Source of the DNA: Candidatus Faecicola pullistercoris
GTDB taxonomy: Bacteria > Bacillota > Clostridia > Christensenellales > CAG-917
Length of the DNA: 64,000 nt
Direction: 5' to 3'
Assembly (NCBI GenBank): GCA_018714105.1
Contig: DVNW01000003.1
Location: 38,321-102,320, forward strand
A program made the translations under genes and the position numbers. Of this stretch, positions 33,797 to 43,550 are shown piece by piece. The stretch's first letter is position 1; the number at the start of each line of letters is the position of its first letter. The notes beneath the pieces were generated by a model. The model searched no databases and was not told the origin of the DNA. It saw nothing but the letters and a program-made list of their open reading frames with translations.

Positions 33797-36454
33797 ATGA
33801 ATCAATGGCACTCTTTAAATAAAGAAAAGGTTATGGAAAGTTTTTCCGTGGGCGCGGAAGGGCTTTCGCGGGAGGAAGCGGCCGCCGGGCTCGAAAAGTA
33901 CGGGAAAAACGAATTGCAGAAGGCGCGAAAAAAATCCCTGTTGCAAAAGTTTTTCGCCCAGTTCAAGGACGTTATGATAATCGTTCTGATTGTCGCCGCC
34001 CTGATATCGGCGGTTATCGCCGTCGCGAGAAAGGAATACGGAGAACTTGTAGACAGCGGCATCATACTGCTTATAGTAATTCTGAACGCAGTAATCGGGC
34101 TCGTGCAGGAGAACAAGGCCGAAGCCGCGCTTGACGCCTTGCAGAACATGAACAAGCCTTTTTCCAAAGTGGTCAGGGGCGGAGACGTGGTTCAGATACG
34201 CAGCGAGGAGATAGTTCCCGGAGACATTGTCAACCTCGAAGCGGGGGATATTGTGCCCGCCGACCTCAGGCTGATAAGCTGTTCTTCGCTGAAAATAGAG
34301 GAGGCCGCGCTTACGGGCGAGTCCGTGCCTGCGGAAAAGGACGCGGACGCCGTCATCGGGGAAGACGCGCCTCTTGGCGACCGCAGCAATATGGCATACA
34401 GCGGGGGCGTGGTGACTTACGGACGAGGTCAGGGCGTAACCGTGGCTACGGGAATGAATACCGAAGTCGGCAAAATAGCCAAAATGCTGGGCGCGGCCGA
34501 GCAGCAGATTACTCCTTTGCAGAAACAGCTGGCAAAAACGGCAAAGATACTCAGCATTGCCGTTCTGGCGGTTGCGGCGGTCATCTTTGCGGTCAGCGTG
34601 ATACGCAAAACGGAAATAGTTGAGGCCTTTATGACGGCGGTAGCCATTGCCGTTGCCGCCATACCCGAGGGGCTGCCCGCCGTGGTAACCATAGTTCTGG
34701 CGCTCGGCGTGCAGAAGATGAGCAAGCGCAACGCCATAATAAAAAATCTTCCCGCAGTTGAAACGCTGGGCTGCTGCGAGGTAATTTGTTCGGATAAGAC
34801 GGGAACGCTTACGCTCAACAAAATGACGGTTAAAGCCATGTATACGCTGTCCTCGGGAGTGCTTTCCGCCGGTGATACGTCTTTGGAGGGCGACACGGGC
34901 CTTGCGGTAAAAGCCATGGTTCTTTGTAACGATACGGTAAAAACCGCCGAAGGCGAGCTGATAGGTGACCCCACTGAAACGGCTTTGGTGGAGTTTTACG
35001 AAAGTTTGGGCGGAGATTACCGCCTTCTCACTTCGGCCGCCGTCAGGACGGACGAAATCCCCTTCGACAGCGTGCGTAAAACAATGAGCACGGTAAATAT
35101 GGAAAACGGCGTTCTTACGGGTTATATCAAGGGCGCTACCGACGTGCTGCTCAACAAGTGCGCGTATATATCGGATAACGGGACGGTAAGAAAAATAGAA
35201 CAGGCCGACAAAGACGCGGTCAGAAAGGCCACCAAAGCCATGGCGGACAAGGCGCTCAGAGTTCTGGGAATTGCCGTCAAGCACGACAATCTTGATAAAA
35301 ACGACCTTGAAAACGATATGATTTTCGTTGGCGCGGTGGGAATGATAGATCCTCCCAGGCCCGAGGTTAAAGAGGCCGTCAGAGTTTGCAAACAGGCGGG
35401 TATGCGCCCCGTTATGATTACCGGCGACCATATCGATACGGCAAAGGCAATAGCTGCCGAAATAGGTATTCTCGGACAGGACGACAAGGTTATGACCGGC
35501 GCAGAAATCGATCGGGTTCCCGACGACGAATTTGCGGCTATGATTCACGAATACGCCGTGTTCGCAAGGGTAAGCCCCGAAAACAAGGTTAAAATCGTAA
35601 AGGCCTTTAAGGCAAACGCCAAGACGGTGGCTATGACGGGCGACGGCGTCAACGACGCACCTTCCATCAAGGAGGCGGATATAGGCATCGGCATGGGCAT
35701 TACGGGTACCGAAGTCAGCAAGGGAGCGGCCGACATGGTACTTACCGACGACAATTTCGCAACCATCGTCGGCGCGGTCGAGGAAGGTCGTAAAATTTAC
35801 AGCAACATAAAAAAAGCCATACAGTTTTTGCTGTCGGCCAATATCGCCGAGGTGCTTTGCCTGTTTATTGCAACGGTATTTATGAAAGTAACTTTTCTTA
35901 CTCCCGTCATGATTTTGTGGGTCAATCTGGTAACCGACTCCTTGCCCGCTCTTTCGCTCGGCATGGAAAAGGCCGAAAACGACGTAATGAACTACCCGCC
36001 CAGAAAATCGGGCAGCAGCCTTTTTGCCGGAAAAACGGGTAAGGATATAATTATTCAGGGCATAATGCAGACGGCTTTGGTAATGCTGAGCTTCTGCATA
36101 GGCAATTACGTTTTGCCCGACGGCGTTCAGAATCACGACGTGGCCATGACGATGGGCTTCGTAAGTCTGTGCTTCATTCAGCTTTTCCACAGCTACAATT
36201 TAAGGTCGCAGTCGCAAAGCGTGTTCAACCGCAAGATGTTCGACAATAAATATCTCAACATTTCTTTCGTCATAGGCGCGGTACTCATAACGGGCGTAAT
36301 CCTGATACGCCCGATAGGAAACCTTTTCAGCACTTCGCCGTTGACTACGGTCGAATGGGCGATAAGTCTGGCCGTGGCGTTTGCCGTCATACCGCTTGTG
36401 GAAATACAGAAAATCATCGAAAAAGCGGTTGAAAAAGCAAAAGCAGGAAAATAA
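33797..36454 (+). CDS. Cation-transporting P-type ATPase, SERCA/PMCA-like (P2A)
   Basis: 885 residues, all expected domains present. Cation_ATPase_N (about 3-70), first helix pair, actuator domain with LTGESVP (about 175), then IPEGLPAVVTIVLALGVQKM in helix M4, the phosphorylation motif CSDKTGTLTLNKM (about 331-343), MITGDHIDTAKAIA, TGDGVNDAPSIKEADIGIGM (about 615-634), and the C-terminal six-helix block. M4 PEGLP with the M6 sequence WVNLVTDSLPALSLG matches Ca2+ pumps; Mn2+ is also possible. It expels cations from the cytosol at the expense of ATP. Own promoter, GGGAGG site, own terminator. Confidence 0.95.
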   Translation: MNQWHSLNKEKVMESFSVGAEGLSREEAAAGLEKYGKNELQKARKKSLLQKFFAQFKDVMIIVLIVAALISAVIAVARKEYGELVDSGIILLIVILNAVIGLVQENKAEAALDALQNMNKPFSKVVRGGDVVQIRSEEIVPGDIVNLEAGDIVPADLRLISCSSLKIEEAALTGESVPAEKDADAVIGEDAPLGDRSNMAYSGGVVTYGRGQGVTVATGMNTEVGKIAKMLGAAEQQITPLQKQLAKTAKILSIAVLAVAAVIFAVSVIRKTEIVEAFMTAVAIAVAAIPEGLPAVVTIVLALGVQKMSKRNAIIKNLPAVETLGCCEVICSDKTGTLTLNKMTVKAMYTLSSGVLSAGDTSLEGDTGLAVKAMVLCNDTVKTAEGELIGDPTETALVEFYESLGGDYRLLTSAAVRTDEIPFDSVRKTMSTVNMENGVLTGYIKGATDVLLNKCAYISDNGTVRKIEQADKDAVRKATKAMADKALRVLGIAVKHDNLDKNDLENDMIFVGAVGMIDPPRPEVKEAVRVCKQAGMRPVMITGDHIDTAKAIAAEIGILGQDDKVMTGAEIDRVPDDEFAAMIHEYAVFARVSPENKVKIVKAFKANAKTVAMTGDGVNDAPSIKEADIGIGMGITGTEVSKGAADMVLTDDNFATIVGAVEEGRKIYSNIKKAIQFLLSANIAEVLCLFIATVFMKVTFLTPVMILWVNLVTDSLPALSLGMEKAENDVMNYPPRKSGSSLFAGKTGKDIIIQGIMQTALVMLSFCIGNYVLPDGVQNHDVAMTMGFVSLCFIQLFHSYNLRSQSQSVFNRKMFDNKYLNISFVIGAVLITGVILIRPIGNLFSTSPLTTVEWAISLAVAFAVIPLVEIQKIIEKAVEKAKAGK

Positions 36455-36464
36455 AACAATTCAG

Positions 36465-36490
36465 AAAGGCCGCCGAGGCCTTTTTGTTTT
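36465..36490 (+). terminator. Terminator after the P-type ATPase
   Basis: AAAGGCC-GCCGA-GGCCTTT followed by TTGTTTT. Confidence 0.85.
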
Positions 36491-36545
36491 ATCCGGCTTG
36501 ACAAAAGGGCGAATGGCCTGTTAAAACAAAATCGGAGAACAGACT

Positions 36546-38231
36546 ATGAAAGAATATTCCGTGTCTTTTAAAAATCCCCGCGAAACGGAAAAAACGCTGG
36601 ATTATATCAATTCTCTTTGCGCGGACGGCCTTTGCGCCTTACCGGCGGAAGAAAAAGAGAAAGAACTGACGTTCAGGGCGGAAAACTCGCTGAGCGAACT
36701 GCTTTCGGCGTGCGAAACCGTAAGGGACACTAAGGTTTTCACGGTTGCGGCGGAAGACCTTGCCGACAGACTGAAAAAGCTTTACGCCAGAATTATGACG
36801 GGCAGATATTTTACCGTGCTCAACGACGCGGACCCCGCCAGGATACTGCTGTCGGAAGGCAGATGCTTTTTTACCGATTTCTCTCAAGCGGGCGAGGGCG
36901 AGCCTGCAACGGACGCGGCTTCGTTTACGGCGCACGTGCTTATCTCGGGCAAGCCTTTTACGCCTTTCAAAATGCGGCTTGCGGAAGAACTCATATCCGT
37001 TTTCACGAAAAAGCTCAATCTGAGCAGAGGCGAAATCCTGCGCAAACTGTATGAACGCCTGAAAAAACTTGCCGCAAAAACGGGCGTCATGGCAGACTGT
37101 CTGAAAACGGTAAACGCCTTTGTGAAAAAAATAGTGATATGTCCCGACAGTTTCAAAGGAACGCTGACGTCCGGGCAGGTGTGCGCGGCCGTGGAAACGG
37201 CTTTTGCAAAAGAGTTTCCGAATGCGGTTATCGAAAGTATAACGGCGGCCGACGGCGGAGAAGGAACGCTCGAATGCTATATGGCGGCGGCGGGCGGAAA
37301 ATACCGGACCTTTACCGTAACTGACGCGGACGGCAGAAAAATAAACGCCGAGTATCTGCGCGACGAAAACAATAATTTGTCGGTAATAGAGTCCGCCAAG
37401 GTCATAGGCCTGCCGATGACGGAAATCAGAAACCCGATGTATACCTCGACTTACGGGCTGGGGCAGCTTATCCGAAGCAGGCTGGAGCAGGGCGACAGAG
37501 TGGCGCTGGCTCTGGGAGGCAGTTCCACTACGGACGGCGGCGCGGGGATACTCAGTGCGCTGGGAGCCGTGTTTTACGGAAAAAACGGCCGATTCGTACC
37601 CACGGGCGGCACGCTTAAAGATATAGAACAAGCGGACTTTTCAAACCTTATAAAGGGCGAAACTATTTGCGTGTGCGACGTCGAAAACCCGTTTTGCGGG
37701 CCCGACGGAGCGGCCTTCGTGTACGCGCCCCAGAAAGGAGCGTCTCCCGAGGAAGTCATTCTTCTTGACCAAGGATTAAGGCATTTTGCCGATATTCTCT
37801 GCCGGGCCACGGGACGCGATCCCACGGCCGAAAAAGGGGCGGGAGCCGCCGGAGGGATAAGCGGAGGGCTCTGGGCGGCCGCGGGTGCTCCGATACGGCC
37901 GGGGGCGGAGTTTTTACTTGAAGCCGCCGGGTTTTCGAATAAAATCGCCGACGCCGATTTCGTTATCACGGGGGAAGGCAAGCTCGACAGAACGTCTTTT
38001 TCGGGCAAGCTTGTCGGGTTTGTCGTAAAAGAGGCCGCGGCAAGAAAAGTACCCGTTACCGCCATAAGCGGAGTGATTGACGACGAACTGAACAATTACG
38101 CCGAATACGGGCTTAAACACGCTTTTTATACAGCTAAACCGCTGCTTTCGTTTGAAGAGCTGAAAAAGACGGCTTATGAAGACCTTGTTTTTGAAGCGGC
38201 AAGAATTGCAAAAGAGGAACGGCTTTTCTGA
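36546..38231 (+). CDS. Glycerate kinase with an uncharacterised N-terminal domain
   Basis: 561 residues in one uninterrupted frame. From about residue 194 it is a complete glycerate kinase of the GarK/GlxK type (KKIVICPDSFKGTLTSGQV, TAADGGEGTLECYMAA, ALGGSSTTDGGAGILSALGA, VITGEGKLDRTSF). The first about 190 residues, with no ribosome site before an internal start, are not part of that family; they are alpha/beta-like and end in a Lys-rich helix. Known reaction: glycerate plus ATP to phosphoglycerate. It could consume glycerate made by the hydroxyacid dehydrogenase at 17-18 kb. The fusion is seen; the domain's role is unknown. Confidence 0.85.
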   Translation: MKEYSVSFKNPRETEKTLDYINSLCADGLCALPAEEKEKELTFRAENSLSELLSACETVRDTKVFTVAAEDLADRLKKLYARIMTGRYFTVLNDADPARILLSEGRCFFTDFSQAGEGEPATDAASFTAHVLISGKPFTPFKMRLAEELISVFTKKLNLSRGEILRKLYERLKKLAAKTGVMADCLKTVNAFVKKIVICPDSFKGTLTSGQVCAAVETAFAKEFPNAVIESITAADGGEGTLECYMAAAGGKYRTFTVTDADGRKINAEYLRDENNNLSVIESAKVIGLPMTEIRNPMYTSTYGLGQLIRSRLEQGDRVALALGGSSTTDGGAGILSALGAVFYGKNGRFVPTGGTLKDIEQADFSNLIKGETICVCDVENPFCGPDGAAFVYAPQKGASPEEVILLDQGLRHFADILCRATGRDPTAEKGAGAAGGISGGLWAAAGAPIRPGAEFLLEAAGFSNKIADADFVITGEGKLDRTSFSGKLVGFVVKEAAARKVPVTAISGVIDDELNNYAEYGLKHAFYTAKPLLSFEELKKTAYEDLVFEAARIAKEERLF

Positions 38232-38265
38232 TAACCACGTCCGAAAACGCAGGTTGACACATAAT

Positions 38266-38298
38266 AAAACAAGCACCGCGAAGGGGCTTGTTTTCTGT
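38266..38298 (+). terminator. Terminator after the glycerate kinase
   Basis: AAAACAAGC pairs with GCTTGTTTT around an 11-base loop. Confidence 0.75.
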
Positions 38299-38368
38299 TT
38301 GCAGGCAAACGGGTTTTGCCGGATAAGAATTTTCGTTCCGGGTATTTCCGGTAAACTATAACATTTTG

Positions 38369-39352
38369 CTATTTTCTTCTTATGCCTAATTCGTCGGCAA
38401 CTTCCAACAGACGGTCTACGTCGGCTTGTTCCTGCCTGCCGTGGATATTCGGCGCAACGTTAACCACAAGGGTATTGCCTTGGCTTGTCAGCAATCTGTA
38501 TTTTTCCGCTATAAAGTCTTTGCTTACAAGTTTGTCCGAAGTGTAGCCAGGGTCCCAGAACCAGTTAGTCATATTGCGGATACATATCGTGGCTTCGAAA
38601 GGCAGGTAGTACCTTTTGCCCCTGTACGTATATAATTTGGGATCGTTTTTTGCGGTAAAATGAGGATCCAGCAATCTGAAATCACTGGGGAAATATCTTA
38701 TGGGCATACCTTCTTTGTAATTTTCGGGGAAAAATTTTTTTAACGTTGTTTTGGTCCACGGGTAGCCTATCGTAACGTTTACAGCCGTGGCGCAGTCCGG
38801 CTGCAGCGTGTGCACAAGGTCGTATATTTTAGGGACGTTCCATTTGCGCGGACGTTTATCCCAGCCGCCGTCAAGCCATAATTCAGCAATCTCACCGTAT
38901 CTGCCGTCCAGTAGCTCCGTAAGCTGAGCGCACATATATTCGACGTAACGCGTATCGTCCTTGTAACATTTTTCGTGCCTGTCCCACAGGGAATAGTACA
39001 ACCCGAGCTTTATGCCGTATTTTTTACAGGCTGTCGCCACGGCGGCAACCACGTCGGTTTTGTTCGGAGAATTGTTTACGCAATAACTTGTCGTCGTTGT
39101 ATCCCACAGGCAGAAGCCGTCGTGGTGTTTGGTGATGAGGATGACGTAATTCATTCCTGCGTTATATGCGTTTTTAATCCAACCGTCTGCGTCTATGCCG
39201 GAGGGATTGTAACTTCTGACGGGCAGTTTGCCGTCGGACCATTCCGTGTCGTTGAAGGTGTTTATGCCGAAGTGGATAAACATTCCGTATTTACGGTTTA
39301 TCTGAGCTTGTTGGCAGGCGTTGGGCGCGTCGGACGGGGCCAGCGTTATCAT
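38369..39352 (-). CDS. GH29-type alpha-L-fucosidase, short and cytoplasmic
   Basis: 327 residues. Catalytic barrel of the GH29 fucosidase family: KYGMFIHFGINTFNDTEW (about 21-38), YVILITKHHDGFCLWDT, GLYYSLWDRHE, and IAELWLDGGWDKR with the probable nucleophile Asp (about 165). There is no signal peptide and the C-terminal beta domain of typical GH29 is missing, so it should act in the cytosol on imported fucosylated oligosaccharides. The acid/base residue cannot be assigned by eye. A minus-strand -35/-10 pair TTGCGG/TATACG sits just upstream. Close enough to the sulfatase/maturase genes (about 10 kb) to fit a glycan-foraging theme, but not in one operon. Confidence 0.85.
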   Translation of the reverse strand: MITLAPSDAPNACQQAQINRKYGMFIHFGINTFNDTEWSDGKLPVRSYNPSGIDADGWIKNAYNAGMNYVILITKHHDGFCLWDTTTTSYCVNNSPNKTDVVAAVATACKKYGIKLGLYYSLWDRHEKCYKDDTRYVEYMCAQLTELLDGRYGEIAELWLDGGWDKRPRKWNVPKIYDLVHTLQPDCATAVNVTIGYPWTKTTLKKFFPENYKEGMPIRYFPSDFRLLDPHFTAKNDPKLYTYRGKRYYLPFEATICIRNMTNWFWDPGYTSDKLVSKDFIAEKYRLLTSQGNTLVVNVAPNIHGRQEQADVDRLLEVADELGIRRK

Positions 39353-39597
39353 AATAATCTTCTTTCCGTATAATTTATTTGCAGAACTTCCGCAATGTAA
39401 TTGTAAGCCATACGAGAACGCCTGTCAACGGTTAATTATGATGCGCGTGCGGCAAACCGAATAAAGCCCCGTAAGGACTATGAAAATTAAAATCCGGCAA
39501 GCTGCGGCCCTGAGTACTGAACGCGGTGTTTGTCGAAAAAAGGGAAGCGAGGTATTTGGCCCGGGTCGGGCGCAGGGCCCTTTTGAAGTCGTTTTGC
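39353..39597. other. Intergenic stretch, nothing recognised
   Basis: Between the divergent fucosidase and polysaccharide operon. A 66-codon frame on the minus strand (39432-39632) lacks a ribosome site and a family and overlaps the operon promoter. I call no gene here. Confidence 0.5.
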
Positions 39598-39626
39598 TTG
39601 CCTTGCGGTATTTTATATGATATAAT
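39598..39626 (+). promoter_or_regulatory. Promoter of the surface-polysaccharide operon
   Basis: TTGCCT (39598-39603) and TATAAT (39621-39626), spacer 17; about 55 bases before the first start codon. Confidence 0.6.
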
Positions 39627-39681
39627 AGCCAAAAATTATTATATGCGGGCGTGCGTCTGCACGCGCTGCGGGAGAACGCGA

Positions 39682-40878
39682 ATGATACCCTTTTCGCCGC
39701 CCGACATAACTCAGGCGGAAATAGACGAAGTCGTGGATACTTTAAAGTCCGGATGGATTACCACCGGACCCAAGACAAAAGAATTTGAAAGACGTATTGC
39801 GGCCTGCTGCGGTACGTCCAAAGCCGTTTGCCTCAATTCGGCCACCGCAGGGCTGGAACTGATACTGCGTATACTGGGCGTGGGCCCCGGGGACGAGGTT
39901 ATCACTTCGGCATATACCTATACCGCAAGCGCAAGCGTCATAAACCATGTGGGCGCGGACATAGTGCTTCTCGATACGGCGGGCGACGGTTACGAAATTG
40001 ACTACGGCGCCCTCGAAAGGGCGATATCGCCCAAAACCAAAGCCGTTATACTTGTGGACATAGCGGGCAAGATATGCGATTACGGCAGGGCATTCGATAT
40101 TATAGAAAGCAAAAAAGGTCTGTTTAAAGGCCGTACGCCTTTGCAGAAGGCTTTCGGAAGGCCTGTGCTGATTGCGGACGCGGCGCACAGTTTCGGCGCG
40201 GTCAAAGACGGGATAAAAAGCGGCGCTCACGCCGATTTTTCCTCGTTCAGTTTTCACGCAGTCAAAAACCTTACCACGGCCGAAGGCGGCGCGGTGGTAT
40301 GGAAAAGCCGCCCGTTTCCGGACGACGAGGAAATCTACCGCTTGTTCATGCTGTGGTCTTTGCACGGCCAAAGCAAGGACGCGCTTTCCAAAAACAAAGC
40401 GGGAGCGTGGGAATACGACATCAGACTCTGCGGTCAGAAGTGCAATATGACGGATATTATGGCCGCGATAGGACTTGCCCAGCTTAAAAGATATCCCGAC
40501 CTGCTGGCGCGGCGCAGACAGATTATCGCCAAATACGACGAGGTTATAGGCGATCTTGCCGTGCCGGTAAAACATTTCGGGGAGAACTTCGCTTCAAGCG
40601 GGCACCTTTACCTTGCAAGGGTTAAGGGCATAGGAGAGGAACAGCGCAACCGTATTATCGGGCTCATGGCAGAAAAGGAAATCGCCGTAAACGTGCATTA
40701 CAAACCGCTGCCCATGATGACGGCGTATAAGAATCTCGGTTTCGATATCAAAAATTATCCCGACGCTTATTCGAAATACGCGTGCGAGATTACGTTGCCG
40801 CTGCACACTCTGCTTTCCGACGGGGACGCGGAGTTCGTAGCCGAATCCTTCGCGGAATGCGTAAAAAAGGTGAAATAA
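39682..40878 (+). CDS. DegT/DnrJ/EryC1-family sugar aminotransferase
   Basis: 398 residues from ATG 39682, which has GGGAG upstream; the frame extends further upstream without a ribosome site. PLP-dependent transamination of a nucleotide keto-sugar. Shows IPFSPPDITQAEIDEVVDTL, SGWITTGPKTKEFE, LNSATAGLELILRILGVGPGDEV, IADAAHSFGA and the Schiff-base Lys in FSFHAVKNLTTAEGGAVV (about 198). As the first gene of the operon it presumably makes an amino-sugar precursor for the first or a later sugar of the repeat unit. Stop is one base before the next start. Confidence 0.93.
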   Translation: MIPFSPPDITQAEIDEVVDTLKSGWITTGPKTKEFERRIAACCGTSKAVCLNSATAGLELILRILGVGPGDEVITSAYTYTASASVINHVGADIVLLDTAGDGYEIDYGALERAISPKTKAVILVDIAGKICDYGRAFDIIESKKGLFKGRTPLQKAFGRPVLIADAAHSFGAVKDGIKSGAHADFSSFSFHAVKNLTTAEGGAVVWKSRPFPDDEEIYRLFMLWSLHGQSKDALSKNKAGAWEYDIRLCGQKCNMTDIMAAIGLAQLKRYPDLLARRRQIIAKYDEVIGDLAVPVKHFGENFASSGHLYLARVKGIGEEQRNRIIGLMAEKEIAVNVHYKPLPMMTAYKNLGFDIKNYPDAYSKYACEITLPLHTLLSDGDAEFVAESFAECVKKVK

Positions 40879-40879
40879 A

Positions 40880-41551
40880 ATGACGGAAAACGAAAATGCG
40901 GGCGTCGTCGATTTCGACGCTCTTATGAAAAAGAAAAAAGCGGCGCTCTTTTTTAAAAGGTGTTTCGATGTAACGGCGTCTTTTTTCGGGATACTGTTTC
41001 TGCTTATTCCTTTTGCCGCGGTGGCGGTTGCGGTTAAATGTTCTTCGCGCGGGCCCGTCTTTTTCCGGCAGATCAGAGTAGGTAAAAACGGCAGGGAATT
41101 CAGAATTTACAAATTCCGCACCATGGTGGCCGACGCCGAGAAAAAGGGCATGCAGATTACCGTAGGGGGCGATTCGCGCGTTACGGGGATAGGCAGAGTT
41201 TTAAGAAAAACCAAAGTGGACGAGCTGCCGCAGCTGTTTAACGTGTTTGCGGGGCAGATGAGTTTCGTAGGGCCCAGGCCCGAAGTGCCGCACTATGTGG
41301 ATATGTATTCCGATTATCAGAAGAACGTGCTCAGAATAAAGCCCGGTATTACCGAGCTGGCCTCCATAGTTTACCGCGACGAAAACGACGTTCTCGCCAA
41401 GAGCGAGGACCCTGAGCGCACCTATATCGAGGAAATTATGCCCGAAAAAATAAAGCTGAATATGCAGTATATGCAAAAAATGAACGTGTTTTACGATATA
41501 TATCTGATTTTCAGGACCTTCGCGGCAGTACTGAAACGAGGTGAAAAATGA
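40880..41551 (+). CDS. Undecaprenyl-phosphate sugar-1-phosphate transferase
   Basis: 223 residues, bacterial sugar transferase family (PF02397). Transfers a sugar-1-phosphate from a nucleotide sugar to undecaprenyl phosphate at the inner membrane face, starting each repeat unit. One re-entrant/TM helix (about 30-52), then FFRQIRVGKNGREFRIYKFR with the KFRTM signature, TKVDELPQLFNVFAGQMSFV and VGPRPEVPHY with the catalytic region. Short monotopic form as in PglC. Ends with ATGA overlap to the next gene. Confidence 0.95.
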   Translation: MTENENAGVVDFDALMKKKKAALFFKRCFDVTASFFGILFLLIPFAAVAVAVKCSSRGPVFFRQIRVGKNGREFRIYKFRTMVADAEKKGMQITVGGDSRVTGIGRVLRKTKVDELPQLFNVFAGQMSFVGPRPEVPHYVDMYSDYQKNVLRIKPGITELASIVYRDENDVLAKSEDPERTYIEEIMPEKIKLNMQYMQKMNVFYDIYLIFRTFAAVLKRGEK

Positions 41552-42597
41552 CTGCTTCCGAAAACATCAGGGTATCGCTGTGCGTGATAGCGTTTAACGA
41601 GCAGGAGAATATAGGCGACCTGTTCGCGGATATAACAAAGCAGACATACGATCACGCCAAAACCGAGATCGTGCTTGTGGACAGCGGCTCTGAGGACGAC
41701 ACTCGTAAAATGATGTCGGAATTTAAACGCGACAGCGATTTCGCGTCGGTGAAGATACTTGACAATCCTCTTAAAATACAGGCGGGCGGCTGGAACACGG
41801 CAATTACTAACGCGTCGGGCGAACTTATTATCCGAGTAGACGCGCATGCACGTATACCCGAGGATTTCGTTCAGGAAAACGTTAACTGCATAGACAGCGG
41901 CGAGGACGTATGCGGAGGGCGCAGGATAAACGTCATAAAGGGCGATTCGGTCGGGAAAAAAATACTGCTTATGGCCGAAAACTCAATGTTCGGAAGCGGG
42001 GTGGCCACTTACAGAAACTCGGACAAGAAACAGTACGTGAAGACGGTCGCGCACGCTTGCTATAAGCAAGAAGTGTTCCGCAAGTGCGGTTTGTTCAACA
42101 CAGGGCTTTTGAGATCGGAAGACAACGAAATGCACTACCGTATCAGGAAAAACGGGTATAAAATATGCATGTCCGATAAAATTCATTCCCGATATCTCAC
42201 CCGTGCTTCTCTGAAAGGAATGCTGAAACAGAAGTGGGGTAACGGCAAATGGATAGGAATAACCGCCGTCAGAAAAACGCCGTCGGTATTTTCGCTTTAT
42301 CATTATGTGCCCGCCGTGTTTGCGGTTGCGGCATTCGTATGCTTTGCGCTGTTCTGCGCGTCGTTTGCGCCCGATATTCCTGCCTGGACGAGGGTGCCTT
42401 TCGTGGCGGGCGTCGCTCTTTACCTGATTGCCGACCTTGTTCTTACCGTTAAAAGCTGTAAGGATTATAAGGAGCCCAGAGGACTTTTCGCGCTGCCGCT
42501 GCTGTTTCCGTTGCTGCATTTCGCGTACGGTCTGGGCACGGTTTACGGCATAATGATTTCGCCCTTTGTAAAAACAGACGGAGACAATAAAAAATGA
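41548..42597 (+). CDS. Family 2 glycosyltransferase with C-terminal membrane helices
   Basis: 349 residues. GT-A fold: SLCVIAFNEQENIGDLFADI (about 9-28), EIVLVDSGSEDDT (the first acidic pair), IIRVDAHARIPEDFV (DxD-like DAH), then two or three hydrophobic segments in the C-terminal third. Resembles ExoA-type glycosyltransferases. Donor and acceptor unknown; membrane-associated. ATGA overlaps on both sides indicate coupled translation. Confidence 0.9.
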   Translation: MTASENIRVSLCVIAFNEQENIGDLFADITKQTYDHAKTEIVLVDSGSEDDTRKMMSEFKRDSDFASVKILDNPLKIQAGGWNTAITNASGELIIRVDAHARIPEDFVQENVNCIDSGEDVCGGRRINVIKGDSVGKKILLMAENSMFGSGVATYRNSDKKQYVKTVAHACYKQEVFRKCGLFNTGLLRSEDNEMHYRIRKNGYKICMSDKIHSRYLTRASLKGMLKQKWGNGKWIGITAVRKTPSVFSLYHYVPAVFAVAAFVCFALFCASFAPDIPAWTRVPFVAGVALYLIADLVLTVKSCKDYKEPRGLFALPLLFPLLHFAYGLGTVYGIMISPFVKTDGDNKK

Positions 42598-43550
42598 AAG
42601 TATCGGTAATAGTTCCCGTTTATAACACTTCGCGGTATCTCGAGCAATGCGTCGGGAGTATAATTGCGCAAACTTATAAGGATTTGGAAATTATACTCGT
42701 TGACGACGGAAGTACGGACAACAGCGGCGAGATTTGCGACGAGCTTGCAAAAAAAGACGGAAGAATAGTGTGCTTTCATAAAAAAAACGGCGGTCTCGGC
42801 AGCGCCAGAAATTACGGGCTCGAACGCGCTACGGGCGAGTACATATCGTTTATCGACTCGGACGACCTTGCAGATAAGGACATGATAAGCGTTTTGGTTT
42901 CGGATATAGAAAGATTCGGGGCGGACATGGCGGGATCGGAATATCTGGAATTCTGCGACAGTCTTCCTTCCGTTACCGAAAAGGTCAGGGCAAAATGCGT
43001 GGATACCGACGTCGAGGGATATTTTTTGCATAAGAACAGGCTTTATTGCGTCGTGAGATATCTTTACCGTCGCGACGTACTGGGAGGTCTGCGATTTGAC
43101 GAGAGAATCAGACTCGGAGAGGACCAGGATTTTATATTCAGGTATGTCAAAGGTGTCCGTAAAGCTTCGTTCAGCACTTATAACGGGTATTTTTACAGAC
43201 AGAATCCTTTGTCGTTATCTTCGGGAAAACTTAAAGAAAATCACGTATCCGACCTTAACTGCCGTCTGAAAATTTACGCTGACGCTTCAAAAAAGAACAA
43301 AAAGGCCGCGTATGCTCACTACCTCAAAGGCGTACTGGCATTCTGGTGCAAAGGCATTGTTTACGGCACGGATTGTCAGACCGATTACGTAGGCATATAT
43401 GCCGATAAACTTAACGAAAACAAATGGAAAATATTGTTTTCGAGGCATATCGGGGTGCGATACAAAGCGGTTGCTCTGACTTTGTTTGCGGGTAAAAGGC
43501 TTGCCCGGAAAATCGTTAAAAAATATTTGGGTAAAATATGGAAAAAATAA
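42594..43550 (+). CDS. Family 2 glycosyltransferase
   Basis: 318 residues. Starts MKVSVIVPVYNTSRYLEQCV; EIILVDDGSTDNSGEICDEL holds the nucleotide-binding Asp, GLGSARNYGLERATGEYISF and FIDSDDL the DxD metal site (about 96-98). C-terminal region basic. Adds one sugar to the lipid-linked repeat. ATG inside the preceding gene's last codons; the following gene starts 13 bases before its end. Confidence 0.93.
   Translation: MKVSVIVPVYNTSRYLEQCVGSIIAQTYKDLEIILVDDGSTDNSGEICDELAKKDGRIVCFHKKNGGLGSARNYGLERATGEYISFIDSDDLADKDMISVLVSDIERFGADMAGSEYLEFCDSLPSVTEKVRAKCVDTDVEGYFLHKNRLYCVVRYLYRRDVLGGLRFDERIRLGEDQDFIFRYVKGVRKASFSTYNGYFYRQNPLSLSSGKLKENHVSDLNCRLKIYADASKKNKKAAYAHYLKGVLAFWCKGIVYGTDCQTDYVGIYADKLNENKWKILFSRHIGVRYKAVALTLFAGKRLARKIVKKYLGKIWKK

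Noticed and set aside
33815..36190. 791-codon open frame opposite the P-type ATPase
   Set aside because: The plus-strand frame has every P-type ATPase motif. The minus frame is a shadow produced by the codon bias of this genome.
38369..39352. Linking the fucosidase and the sulfatase as one polysaccharide-utilisation locus
   Set aside because: They are about 9 kb apart with core genes between and separate promoters; the link is thematic only.
39432..39632. 66-codon minus-strand frame between fucosidase and polysaccharide operon
   Set aside because: No ribosome site, no family, and it overlaps the promoter of the operon.
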